Shown piece after piece: positions 16,977 through 25,688 of a DNA stretch of 64,000 bases; position 1 is the stretch's first letter, and the number at the start of each line of letters is the position of its first letter. A program made the position numbers and the translations under genes. The DNA comes from JABDOU01 sp041609995 (lineage in GTDB: Bacteria; Actinomycetota; Acidimicrobiia; Spongiisociales; SHLN01). The notes beneath the pieces are model-generated. The model was not told the DNA's origin. It ran no database searches and saw only the letters and a program-made list of their open reading frames with translations. The DNA lies in the NCBI GenBank assembly GCA_041609995.1, contig JBFIPU010000003.1, positions 29,061 to 93,060 of the forward strand. Reading direction: 5' to 3'.

Positions 16977-18710
16977 ATGCCCGGACTCGACTCACTCTTG
17001 ATTGCAAACCGGGGTGAGATCGCCGTTCGGATCGCGCGGACAGCCCGGGAGCTCGGGATTCGAACGGTCGCTGTCTACTCGGAGGCCGATCGGCACGGGC
17101 TCCACCCCGAGTTTGCGGATGAGGCGAGATTCATCGGAGGGGCACACGCCACCGACTCCTACCTCAACCAGGATGCCATCATCGCCGCCGCTCGCGACGC
17201 AGGGGTGGATGCGGTCCATCCCGGCTACGGGTTTCTGTCCGAGAACGGCGCATTTGCCCGAGCCGTGGAGGAGGCCGGTCTGATCTGGGTGGGCCCGCCC
17301 GCCGACGCCATCGAGCTCATGGGCGACAAACTGGCAGCCCGCCGCACAGCCGAACAGGCGCGGGCGCGGCCGGTGCCCGGCATGCTCGATCCGGTCATCA
17401 GCCCGGACGAGGTGACCGCTTTCATCCGCGAGTTCGGGCTACCGGTCCTCATCAAAGCCTCGGGCGGAGGAGGTGGGCGCGGGATGCGGCTCATCCGGGC
17501 CGGCGATGACGTCACGGCCACCTTCAACTCGGCTGCCAGAGAGGCAGCAGCTGCTTTCTCCAATCCCGAGCTGTACGTTGAGCGCTTCCTGGTCCGTCCA
17601 CGCCACATCGAGGCTCAGATCGCGTGCGACGCTCACGGAAACGGCGTCTTCTATGGGGAACGCGACTGCAGCACGCAACGCCGCAATCAGAAACTGATTG
17701 AAGAGGCCCCGGCGATCGGCCTCGAGATCGGAGTGCGAGAGGTCATTGCCGAACGCGCACTGGCCATTGCCGCCGGGTGCAACTATCGATCGGTGGGCAC
17801 GGTCGAGTTCCTGGTGACGGACGAGGAGGTCTACTTCCTCGAGATGAACACGCGCCTGCAGGTCGAGCATCCGGTGACAGAGCTGGTCACGGGCATCGAC
17901 CTCGTAGCCGAGCAGATTCGTATCGCCACCGGCGAACCTCTCGAGCCGGGCCACCGGGCCGTGCGGGGCCACGCAATCGAATTCCGCATCAACGCCGAGG
18001 ACCCGGGCGACGACTTCCGTCCGGACCCCGGGAAGATCACCCGGTATCGGGAGCCCGGTGGCCCGGGTGTGCGGGTGGACTCCGGTGTGCGGGAGGGAAG
18101 CGTTGTCCCAGACGCCTACGACAACCTGATCGCCAAGCTCATCGTCACCGCCGCCAGCCGGCCGGAGGCGATTCGACGCGGCCATCGGGCGCTGGGCGAA
18201 TATCAAATCGGAGGCATCGGAACAACCATCGCGGCTCACGAGGCCATCCTCGAGCACGGGGCCTTCGCGGCCGGGACGATGCACACACAGCTCGTCGAAA
18301 GCGAAATCTCCTTCCCACCGACAGACCGGGCCGCCCGCGACGGTATGGAGCCAGAGCACAGAACCCTGCGGGTCGAGGTCGGGGGACGGCTGCATCATGT
18401 CGACGTGTGGGTGCCCGGCGGCAGCCATCGAAACCGCCGCCCCCCGCCGATGCCGGCGACGTCCAACGTCACCCAGAAGGACGACGGCACGATCCGTGCC
18501 CCGATACAGGGGACCATCGCCGCCGTCGAGGTGGAGATCGGCCAACGGGTCGCAGCAGGCGATGTCGTTTGCATCCTCGAGGCGATGAAGATGGAGAACG
18601 AGATCCCGAGCCCGGTGGCGGGGATCGTTGACCGCATCGAGGTGTCGACCCGGCAGACAGTTCCCGTGGGTCACGTCCTCGCAGTGATCACGCCGGACCC
18701 CTCAGTGTGA
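16977..18710 (+). CDS. pccA: Acyl-CoA carboxylase alpha subunit (biotin carboxylase + biotin carrier)
   Basis: A 577-residue protein. Residues 1-450 are an ATP-grasp biotin carboxylase (IANRGEIAVR, GGGGGRGMR, EMNTRLQVEHPVTE). After a short linker the C-terminal 75 residues form the biotin carrier with EAMKMENEI, whose second Lys is biotinylated. It works with the beta subunit just upstream. The linker is short compared with alpha subunits of about 650-700 residues, so there is no obvious dedicated beta-binding domain. One detail is odd: the segment normally reading AGVPVVPGS is shortened to ARARPVPGM. Its end overlaps the convergent mutase gene by 9 bases. Confidence 0.93.
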   Translation: MPGLDSLLIANRGEIAVRIARTARELGIRTVAVYSEADRHGLHPEFADEARFIGGAHATDSYLNQDAIIAAARDAGVDAVHPGYGFLSENGAFARAVEEAGLIWVGPPADAIELMGDKLAARRTAEQARARPVPGMLDPVISPDEVTAFIREFGLPVLIKASGGGGGRGMRLIRAGDDVTATFNSAAREAAAAFSNPELYVERFLVRPRHIEAQIACDAHGNGVFYGERDCSTQRRNQKLIEEAPAIGLEIGVREVIAERALAIAAGCNYRSVGTVEFLVTDEEVYFLEMNTRLQVEHPVTELVTGIDLVAEQIRIATGEPLEPGHRAVRGHAIEFRINAEDPGDDFRPDPGKITRYREPGGPGVRVDSGVREGSVVPDAYDNLIAKLIVTAASRPEAIRRGHRALGEYQIGGIGTTIAAHEAILEHGAFAAGTMHTQLVESEISFPPTDRAARDGMEPEHRTLRVEVGGRLHHVDVWVPGGSHRNRRPPPMPATSNVTQKDDGTIRAPIQGTIAAVEVEIGQRVAAGDVVCILEAMKMENEIPSPVAGIVDRIEVSTRQTVPVGHVLAVITPDPSV

Positions 18711-20309
18711 TCCGAACACCGTCCTGAGTGCCCCCGCTACCTCCCCGACCGTCGCCTCGCCGGCCAGCGCCGCCCTGATCGGGTACAGCAGATTCTGGTT
18801 CCCTCGGGCGGCGGTGGTGACATCGCCCAGAAGTCCGGAGACGTCGTCGCGCCGAGCGCGCAGAACGCGCATCCGTTCGACCTGTTCCGCCTCGATGGCC
18901 GGGTCTTGCTGCAGGGTCGGAACCGAGGCCGCCTCACCGTCGGTGAATTGATTGACCCCGACCACCACCGTGTCGCCCGCGTCGACAGCCCGGGCATGGG
19001 AAAAGGCGGCGTCCTCGATGGCTCGCTGCATGTAACCGACCTCGATGGCCGCCACCGCGCCGCCCAGGCTGTCGATCTCCCCCACCATCGCCGCAGCTGC
19101 CGCCTCCAGCTCGTCGGTGAGCGACTCGATCAGGAAGGACCCGCCAAACGGATCGACCGTATCCGTCAAACCCGACTCGTTGGCGAGGATCTGCTGCGTC
19201 CGCAACGCCAGCCGGGCGGATTCCTCCGTGGGCAGGCCGAGGGCCTCATCAAATGCGTTGGTGTGCAGCGACTGGGTGCCACCGAGGATTGCCGCCATGG
19301 CCTGCACCGTTGTGCGAACCACGTTGTTGAGCGGCTGTTGGGCGGTGAGAGAGCTGCCCGCCGTCTGGGTGTGAAAGCGCATCCGCCAGCTCTGCGGGGA
19401 ACGGGCCCCCACCCGGTTACGCATGAGATCGGCCCACATCCGTCGAGCGGCCCTGAACTTGGCGATCTCTTCTAGGAAGTGGTTGTGGCTGTTCCAGAAG
19501 AACGAGATCCGGGGCGCGAATTGATCGACGTCGAGACCGGCCTCGACCGCCGCCTCGATGTAGGCCAAAGCGTTTGAGATCGTGAACGCCAGCTCCTGGG
19601 CAGCGGTGGATCCGGCCTCGCGGATGTGGTAGCCGCTGATGGAGATGGTGTTCCAGCTCGGCAGATGCTGGCGGCAATAAGCGAAGACGTCGGTCACGAG
19701 CCGCATCGATGGGGCTGGTGGATAGATATACGTGCCCCTCGCCACGTACTCCTTCAAGATGTCATTCTGGGTGGTGCCGCCCAACGACTCCAGATCGGCG
19801 CCCTGTTCCTCGGCCACGAGCTCGTACAACAGCAAGAGCATGGGGGCTGTTGCATTGATCGTCATCGAAGTCGTTACGTCGGCCAGCGGAATGTCCGCGA
19901 ACAGCGCACGCATGTCATGGATCGAATCGATCGCGACACCGACTTTGCCGACCTCGCCGCGGGCGCGCGGATCGTCGCTGTCGAGCCCCATCTGGGTGGG
20001 GAGGTCGAAAGCCACCGACAGTCCGGTTTGGCCCGCCTCCAGCAGCGAAAGAAAACGGCGATTGGTCTCGGCTGCTGATCCGAACCCCGCGTATTGGCGC
20101 ATCGTCCACGGTCGACCCCGATACATGTCCGGATAGGCGCCCCGGGTGTACGGATATTCGCCGGGACGACCTATCGTCTGGTCGACCCCGGTCGCCGGTT
20201 CGGCCACCACCGGGAGCTCGATGCCCGATGTGACGGTGCGTCGGTTCTCCAAGGCGGAGTCGTCACCGCCGGGCTTACGCTCGGGATTCGCGCTCTGGGA
20301 TATAGACAC
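18702..20309 (-). CDS. Methylmalonyl-CoA mutase-type large (substrate-binding) subunit
   Basis: About 535 residues from the GTG at 20309; the start is uncertain. It forms the TIM-barrel half of a B12-dependent acyl-CoA mutase: RPWTMRQYAGFG, GLSVAFDLPTQMG, SISGYHIREAG, RFHTQTAGSSLTAQQP and GGTQSLHTNAFDEA are all typical. It lacks the C-terminal cobalamin-binding domain, so a separate small subunit is required and is not seen nearby. Position next to propionyl-CoA carboxylase favours conversion of methylmalonyl-CoA to succinyl-CoA. Isobutyryl-CoA or another branched acyl-CoA cannot be excluded without structural comparison. Confidence 0.9.
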   Translation of the reverse strand: MSISQSANPERKPGGDDSALENRRTVTSGIELPVVAEPATGVDQTIGRPGEYPYTRGAYPDMYRGRPWTMRQYAGFGSAAETNRRFLSLLEAGQTGLSVAFDLPTQMGLDSDDPRARGEVGKVGVAIDSIHDMRALFADIPLADVTTSMTINATAPMLLLLYELVAEEQGADLESLGGTTQNDILKEYVARGTYIYPPAPSMRLVTDVFAYCRQHLPSWNTISISGYHIREAGSTAAQELAFTISNALAYIEAAVEAGLDVDQFAPRISFFWNSHNHFLEEIAKFRAARRMWADLMRNRVGARSPQSWRMRFHTQTAGSSLTAQQPLNNVVRTTVQAMAAILGGTQSLHTNAFDEALGLPTEESARLALRTQQILANESGLTDTVDPFGGSFLIESLTDELEAAAAAMVGEIDSLGGAVAAIEVGYMQRAIEDAAFSHARAVDAGDTVVVGVNQFTDGEAASVPTLQQDPAIEAEQVERMRVLRARRDDVSGLLGDVTTAARGNQNLLYPIRAALAGEATVGEVAGALRTVFGSH

Positions 20310-20390
20310 CTGGGTAAGCTTCGCTCTTAGCTCGAACCCGGCCCATGCTAACGGGGAACCCACCCGGCTCTCACACCGTCAAAAGGTCCC

Positions 20391-22910
20391 ATGGACAACG
20401 CCATACATGTCGCCGAACGCCAAGAACGGATCCGACGAGGCTTCCCCGCCTTCCTGATTCTGCTGATCCTCGGGATCCTGTCGGCGACCTGGATCGGTTT
20501 GTTCTCGTTCATGGGCACGAACAAAGCATCCAACGTCTTCGAGGAGTTCGAAGACCGCAACGTCCCCGCCATCAGCCCTGACGATATCGGTGTGTTCCCC
20601 AACCTGTCGACCTTGTCCACCCTCTATAGCGCCGACGGCGAACAGCTGGCGGAGCTGTCGTTGCGTCTCAGCGACCCCACCCCGCTCGAAGAGTTCCCGG
20701 ATCACGTGGTTCACGCCGTGTTGTCCGCCGAGGACGGTGACTTCTACAACCACCGGGGGGTGGACCCCCAGGCAGTGGTTCGAGCATTCTTGGAGAACCT
20801 CCGGAGCGATCGCACCCAGGGGGCCTCGACCATCACGCAACAGATCGTGCGGGCACAGGGGTACGTGGGCAGGGAGGTCACCTTCCGGCGCAAGATCGCC
20901 GAGATCAAGTTCGCCACCGAGATGGAGAAGATCTACACCAAGGACCAGATCCTCGAGTTCTACCTCAACTCCCAATACTTCGGATGGAACGCTTACGGGA
21001 TGGCGGCGGCGGGGCGCGAATACTTCGGCAAGGACGTGAAAGATCTCACGATCGAGGAAGCCGCGGCCATTGCAGTGGCGCTTCGCAACCCGTCCCAGTT
21101 CGACATGCGCCGGAACCCCGATCTGGTCAGGGACCGGCGCGACATCGTCATTCGACTCATGGTCAGCGACGGATTCATCACCCAGGAGGAGGCCGACGCC
21201 GCCATCGCCAAGCCGGTGGCCCCGATCCCCCATGAGACCCTGATCGAGGAAGCACCCCAGGTGCGCATCGAGGCGATTCGCCAGCTCCTCAATGACCCGG
21301 AGTTCAACGTTCTCGGCCTCACGGCCGAGGAGCGCGAGGTGGCCATTTTCGGATGTCCGGCCGAGAGCAACGAGTGCGAAGAGCAGCCGGGCCTCAAAGG
21401 TGGATTGATCATCACGACCACGGTCGACATGGGCCTCCAGCGCCAGGCCAACAACATCCTGCGCACCTGGCTACCGGTCCCGGCGGACGGTTCCAAGGCC
21501 CCCACCGGGGCGATAACGGCCATCGACAACAACACCGGTGCCATCAAGGTGATGGCCAGCGGCCTCGACTTCGGAACCGATTTCGATGCCGGCGAGCGAG
21601 ATTACGACCTGGCGACCGAGGGCCTGCGCCAGCCGGGTTCCTCCTTCAAGCCGTTTGCGCTCATGGCCTACCTCGAGAACGGCGGATCCATCAACAGTTA
21701 CTGGAGCTCGGAGAGCCCACTGGAGCTCAAGTGCGACGTGCCGTGCGGCCCGGGTGGAAGCTTCACGTGGCGCGTGCGCGGCGGCGGTGGTGGCCTGACC
21801 CGGCTGTTCGAGGCGACGTACCGATCGATCAACACCGTCTATGCCCAGGTGGCCCTGGCCGCAGGGCCCGAATCGATGGCCGACATGGCGAATCGCCTCG
21901 GCATCGAGTCACAGCTGCCGCTCGTCTATTCGCTGGCACTCGGCGCCGGCGAGGTCACGCCACTCGAGATGGCGGCGGCCTACTCCACGCTGGCCCGGTA
22001 TGGCAACCGCATCGAACCGCACCTGATCGCCCGCATCGAGACCGAAGAAGGCGAGGTGCTCTATGAGTACGAGGCCAACACAGAACAGGTGACCGACCCG
22101 GCCCTGGCGGCCACCGTCGTGGAGGCCATGCGCAACGTGACCCGGGGCACGGCCCCCAAGGCCAACATCGGGCGCCCCATGGCAGGGAAGACGGGAACGA
22201 CCCAGAGCTTCCGGGATGCCTGGTTCGTCGGATTCGTGCCCCAATACACGTCCTCGGTGTGGGTGGGTTATGCCGATGAACAGATCGCCATGCGCAACGT
22301 CGAGATCAACGGCCGGACCTACAGCCGAGTCTTCGGCGGAGATGTGCCCGCCCCGATGTGGAAAGAGTTCATGGACGTGCTGCTGGCGGACGTCCCCGAG
22401 GAGAACTTCCCGCCACTACCGGATGGGACCCGGAAGTACAAGGTCGTCCCCTCGACCACCGTGCCTTCCGTCATCAGCCTGACGCAGAAAGAGGCGACGA
22501 GCGAGATCTACCTCGCCCACCTCAACGTGGCCATCGTCGAGGTCAACGCCTACGAACCGCAGGGCATCGTCGTCAATCAGATCCCGGCTGCCGGGGCAAA
22601 GATGACCCAGGGTAACGCCGTCACTTTGGAAGTTTCCACGGGGCTGCCACCGGAGATTCCGATGCCGAACGTGATCGGACTCACCCTCACCCAGGCCAAT
22701 CAGAAGCTGATTGCCACAGCCGAGACCACCGGCATCTCGGTGACGCTCGAACCGACCTTCGTCGAGACCCCCGACGAGAATGCCTGGAACAAGATCATCC
22801 AGACCCAACCCGGAGCGGGTACACCGGTGGCCACCGGCGACACCGTCACGGCCATCATCGGAAAACCGCCCCCGCCTCCGCCCGAAGACTCCAGCACCGA
22901 CGAAGGCTAA
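20391..22910 (+). CDS. Bifunctional penicillin-binding protein with PASTA domains
   Basis: An 839-residue class A PBP that polymerises and cross-links peptidoglycan. It has a cytoplasmic N-terminus, one membrane anchor (about residues 20-42), a GT51 transglycosylase (about 75-250; catalytic Glu in SAEDGDFYNHRG and GASTITQQ) and a transpeptidase (about 340-660; SSFK near 417, SIN near 478, KTGT near 600). Two PASTA domains follow (about 688-750 and 758-828), then a Pro/acid-rich tail. PASTA domains bind peptidoglycan fragments or lipid II. A purine-rich AAAAGG precedes the ATG. It is divergent from the mutase gene. Confidence 0.96.
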   Translation: MDNAIHVAERQERIRRGFPAFLILLILGILSATWIGLFSFMGTNKASNVFEEFEDRNVPAISPDDIGVFPNLSTLSTLYSADGEQLAELSLRLSDPTPLEEFPDHVVHAVLSAEDGDFYNHRGVDPQAVVRAFLENLRSDRTQGASTITQQIVRAQGYVGREVTFRRKIAEIKFATEMEKIYTKDQILEFYLNSQYFGWNAYGMAAAGREYFGKDVKDLTIEEAAAIAVALRNPSQFDMRRNPDLVRDRRDIVIRLMVSDGFITQEEADAAIAKPVAPIPHETLIEEAPQVRIEAIRQLLNDPEFNVLGLTAEEREVAIFGCPAESNECEEQPGLKGGLIITTTVDMGLQRQANNILRTWLPVPADGSKAPTGAITAIDNNTGAIKVMASGLDFGTDFDAGERDYDLATEGLRQPGSSFKPFALMAYLENGGSINSYWSSESPLELKCDVPCGPGGSFTWRVRGGGGGLTRLFEATYRSINTVYAQVALAAGPESMADMANRLGIESQLPLVYSLALGAGEVTPLEMAAAYSTLARYGNRIEPHLIARIETEEGEVLYEYEANTEQVTDPALAATVVEAMRNVTRGTAPKANIGRPMAGKTGTTQSFRDAWFVGFVPQYTSSVWVGYADEQIAMRNVEINGRTYSRVFGGDVPAPMWKEFMDVLLADVPEENFPPLPDGTRKYKVVPSTTVPSVISLTQKEATSEIYLAHLNVAIVEVNAYEPQGIVVNQIPAAGAKMTQGNAVTLEVSTGLPPEIPMPNVIGLTLTQANQKLIATAETTGISVTLEPTFVETPDENAWNKIIQTQPGAGTPVATGDTVTAIIGKPPPPPPEDSSTDEG

Positions 22911-23314
22911 CGGACCGCCCGCGAGTGGGCGTGGCGAATGGCCGGCGGCAGCCGGCTCAGCCACGCATCGGGGACGATCGGCACGATCCGACGAACGGCA
23001 ACGGTGTCGCCGTCTCCGGTTGCCAAGCCGGCGCGGGCCAGCTCGGTGAGAAAGACCGGACGCCTGAGCTCGGTGCCGGTCCCGGCCGCAGCCATCAGTC
23101 GCAGAAGGTCGGCCACCGCCCCCGGACCGATCACCGCCGTCCAGAACCGGCGGACGTAATCATCCTGGGCCGGAACGCCCGGGACGGGATCATCCCACAC
23201 CACGGCCCGCACGGTTCTGCGACGGCGAACGGTCGGACGAGGTATCCCGGCGGATCCCATGGGAGGACGAGCACGGGGGCCGCCGGGCGACTCAGGGTCG
23301 GTGACATACCTCAT
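22907..23314 (-). CDS. Hypothetical protein, 135 aa
   Basis: No family recognised. The first 45 residues are Pro/Arg-rich and probably disordered; the rest is helical with a pattern ending in WLSRLPPAIRHAH that looks like a compact DNA- or protein-binding domain. The ATG at 23314 is preferred over the TTG nine codons earlier. TATTAA lies 7 bases upstream, so the message could be leaderless, and the start lies at the edge of an inverted repeat. The stop overlaps that of the convergent penicillin-binding protein (CTAA). A regulator is possible but not shown. Confidence 0.65.
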   Translation of the reverse strand: MRYVTDPESPGGPRARPPMGSAGIPRPTVRRRRTVRAVVWDDPVPGVPAQDDYVRRFWTAVIGPGAVADLLRLMAAAGTGTELRRPVFLTELARAGLATGDGDTVAVRRIVPIVPDAWLSRLPPAIRHAHSRAVR

Positions 23315-23316
23315 GG

Positions 23317-23346
23317 TGTAGTTAATACCAGATAACCTCAACTACA
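23317..23346. promoter_or_regulatory. Inverted repeat TGTAGTT-N16-AACTACA, candidate operator
   Basis: The two 7-base arms match perfectly and lie immediately upstream of the 135-aa hypothetical gene, in the unusually AT-rich gap (23315-23460) shared with the divergent diguanylate cyclase. A dimeric regulator binding here could control one or both genes; autoregulation by the hypothetical protein is a guess. Confidence 0.4.
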
Positions 23347-23460
23347 AGCAATAGGGGTATTTCCAGACAATTCTCCACAGCGTTCGCACGGAGGAAAAGA
23401 TTTCGCGAGATTGCGGAAGAAATTGCTCATTGCCACCATCTGACAGTCCGAAACAAAGAA

Positions 23461-24477
23461 ATGGACCGACAGAAATACTCTGCCGGCGCCGCTGATCGAC
23501 CGGGGCCGATGAACGCCTCCGACGCCCGCGCATGGCTGGCCGATCGCTACCTACCCCTCTCCTGGGCGTCGCTCCTCGCCACCTTCCTCATTCACCTCGT
23601 GGTGGGAGGCCCCGTCGAGTTTCAGGTCGACGTAGCATTTCTCGCCCTCAACCTCATGGCGGCGTACCTCCGTCGGCAGCAGAGCAAGCATTTCGCAGTG
23701 ATCCACCTGCTCGGAATCTTCGTGATGGTCCTCTGGTACTCGCTGGCCCCGGGAGGAATCCCGACCCGGCTCGGGATGTCGGTGATCATCTTCGCCTCGA
23801 TCCTGTTGCTGCCGAACATCATCCTCGTGAGCCTCTACGGGTTTCGGGCGGCTGTCGTCAGCAGCATGCTGGGAGCGCTGGGCGTGTTGATGCTCAGCTC
23901 CAACCCGGAGGAAATCGCCACCAGCCTTGTCCTGGTGATGGTGAGCTCGCTCGTCGGCGGCCTGTTCTTCCACCGCCTGATCACGGCGCTGGAGGCCTCG
24001 GAAGCTGCTCTGGCCCGAGCCGCGTTGACCGATCAGCTGACGGGACTGGGCAACCGGTGGGCCCTGGCAGCCGACTACGACCGCAGCGGCGCCGACACGA
24101 TTTCCGTGTGGGATCTGGATGGCTTGAAGGCGATCAACGACAATCACGGACATGCCCGGGGTGATCGGTACATCCTCGACTTCGTCCAGGCGCTGCAGGC
24201 GGCCCGGCTGCCGTCGTGTCGCATCTATCGCGTCGGGGGCGATGAGTTCGTGGGGCTCCACGAGCGGGTCGAGGTCGCCGAGGTCGCCGAACGGGTACGC
24301 GGCCAGTTTTCCAACGTCTCGGTCGGCTGGGCACCCATCGACCACCAGCCGCTCGAACAGGCGATGGCAGAGGCCGATCGCCGGCTCTATCGCAACAAAC
24401 AAAGCCGAACCGGCATCCAAATCGATCTGACGGCCGAGGGCCCCGCCGAGATATGGAGCGATCAACAGGCCGGCTAG
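23461..24477 (+). CDS. Membrane-bound diguanylate cyclase (GGDEF)
   Basis: A 338-residue protein with about five or six hydrophobic helices (about residues 30-180), then a GGDEF domain. The active-site loop RVGGDEFVG (near residue 257) is intact, and LTDQLTGLGNR and DLDGLKAIND mark the start of the catalytic domain, so it should make cyclic di-GMP from two GTP. No RxxD inhibitory site is obvious five residues before GGDEF. The start may instead be the ATG at 23509. Cyclic di-GMP often controls exopolysaccharide production, and a large polysaccharide locus begins 1.2 kb downstream, but the link is inference. Confidence 0.9.
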   Translation: MDRQKYSAGAADRPGPMNASDARAWLADRYLPLSWASLLATFLIHLVVGGPVEFQVDVAFLALNLMAAYLRRQQSKHFAVIHLLGIFVMVLWYSLAPGGIPTRLGMSVIIFASILLLPNIILVSLYGFRAAVVSSMLGALGVLMLSSNPEEIATSLVLVMVSSLVGGLFFHRLITALEASEAALARAALTDQLTGLGNRWALAADYDRSGADTISVWDLDGLKAINDNHGHARGDRYILDFVQALQAARLPSCRIYRVGGDEFVGLHERVEVAEVAERVRGQFSNVSVGWAPIDHQPLEQAMAEADRRLYRNKQSRTGIQIDLTAEGPAEIWSDQQAG

Positions 24478-24499
24478 CCGGGTTTGCGCCGTGAGCCGC

Positions 24500-24505
24500 G
24501 ATAAT
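24500..24505 (+). promoter_or_regulatory. Putative -10 element GATAAT, leaderless start
   Basis: GATAAT ends 7 bases before the ATG at 24513 and overlaps an earlier in-frame ATG at 24504. There is no Shine-Dalgarno, so transcription probably begins at or near 24513. This argues for 24513 as the true start codon. Confidence 0.4.
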
Positions 24506-24512
24506 GGCTCCT

Positions 24513-25637
24513 ATGGAGGTCCAGCCCAGTCTCTCCGTCACCGACGGACGCACCGTGATCGACGTGCGCAACCCCGATGAGGTGGCCGAAGGCATGCTGC
24601 CCGGAGCCGTGGCGGCTCCCCTCGACGTGCTCCTCGACCGGGTCGCCGAGATCGCCGAACCGGGTGATCCCCTCCTCGTCTACTGCCAGGTCGGGTTGCG
24701 CTCGCTCAAGGCGGTCGAGGTCCTTCGCGAGGCGGGATACCCCGAATCCGTGTCACTGGCGGGCGGCGTCGAGGCCTGGAGGCGGTATGGCCTGCCCTGG
24801 AACACGTCTGCCGAGCAACCCGAGATGGCACGCTATCAACGCCACCTCCGCCTGCAGGAGGTGGGAAAAGCCGGCCAGCAGCGGCTACTCGACGCGAGTG
24901 TGCTGGTACTGGGTGCCGGTGGCCTGGGCTCCCCGGCGGCCCTGTATCTGGCGGCCGCCGGCGTCGGCCGCATCGGGCTGGTCGACGCCGACCGGGTCGA
25001 TCTCAGCAACCTGCAACGCCAGATCATGCACACCACCTCTCGGATCGGCGAACCCAAGGTGACTTCGGGGGCCGAGACGCTCACCGCCCTCAACCCCGAG
25101 ATCAGCATCGAGACCCACCAGACCCGCTTCGGGGCCGGGAACGCGCTAGGCCTGCTGGCGGATTACGACGTCGTGATCGACGGCGCCGACAACTTCCCCA
25201 CCCGCTATCTGCTCAACGACGCCGCCTTGATCACGCGCACGCCGGTCGTGCACGGTTCGGTCTTCCGGTTCGAGGGCCAGGTCAGCGTCTTCCAGCCGTA
25301 CGAAGGTCCCTGCTACCGGTGCCTGTTTCCCGAGCCACCTCCGCCCGAGGCGGCCCCCAACTGCGCCGAAGCCGGAGTGCTGGGGGTGCTGCCCGGCATC
25401 ATCGGAACCATGCAGGCCACCGAGGCCATCAAGCTCATCCTCGGCATCGGCGAACCGCTGATCGGCACGCTCCTCTACTACGACAGCCTGGCCCAATCGA
25501 CCGAGCACTTGCGACTGCGCCAGAACCCGGAGTGCCGGGCGTGCGCGGACCCGGACCGGCCGCCTCCCCTGGTCGAATACGACCACCTGTGCCGTCCCAT
25601 CACGGAGCCGCCACCCAGGTCGTTCGGGCCTATCTAG
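24513..25637 (+). CDS. Rhodanese-E1-like adenylyltransferase fusion (MoeB/ThiF family)
   Basis: 374 residues from the ATG at 24513. Residues 1-90 are a rhodanese domain with active-site loop YCQVGLRS (Cys persulfide carrier). Residues 100-350 are an E1-like adenylyltransferase with VLVLGAGGLGSPAALYLA, DADRVDLSNLQRQ and zinc-binding pairs CYRC and CRAC. Such enzymes adenylate the C-terminal Gly of a ubiquitin-like sulfur carrier (MoaD, ThiS or CysO type) and help load sulfur. In MoeZ-type fusions the rhodanese follows the E1 domain; here it precedes it. No sulfur-carrier gene lies nearby, so the pathway (molybdopterin, thiamine or cysteine) is unknown. Confidence 0.93.
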   Translation: MEVQPSLSVTDGRTVIDVRNPDEVAEGMLPGAVAAPLDVLLDRVAEIAEPGDPLLVYCQVGLRSLKAVEVLREAGYPESVSLAGGVEAWRRYGLPWNTSAEQPEMARYQRHLRLQEVGKAGQQRLLDASVLVLGAGGLGSPAALYLAAAGVGRIGLVDADRVDLSNLQRQIMHTTSRIGEPKVTSGAETLTALNPEISIETHQTRFGAGNALGLLADYDVVIDGADNFPTRYLLNDAALITRTPVVHGSVFRFEGQVSVFQPYEGPCYRCLFPEPPPPEAAPNCAEAGVLGVLPGIIGTMQATEAIKLILGIGEPLIGTLLYYDSLAQSTEHLRLRQNPECRACADPDRPPPLVEYDHLCRPITEPPPRSFGPI

Positions 25638-25658
25638 AGTTTTCCCTGGTGGGGTCCC

Positions 25659-25670
25659 GATACCCGTATC
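25659..25670. promoter_or_regulatory. Short palindrome GATAC-CC-GTATC upstream of SpoIID-like gene
   Basis: The perfect 5-base arms with a 2-base centre lie 18-29 bases upstream of the ATG at 25689, in a 51-base gap that must hold the promoter. TATCAT (25671-25676) could be a -10 element. A five-codon open frame (25675-25692) ends on the gene's ATG. Operator function is a guess. Confidence 0.3.
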
Positions 25671-25688
25671 TATCATGAGCCCAGACCT

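Noticed and set aside
17439..18674. 411-codon frame antisense to the carboxylase alpha gene
   Set aside because: The other strand encodes a complete, motif-rich biotin carboxylase. The antisense frame has no domain and follows from codon bias.
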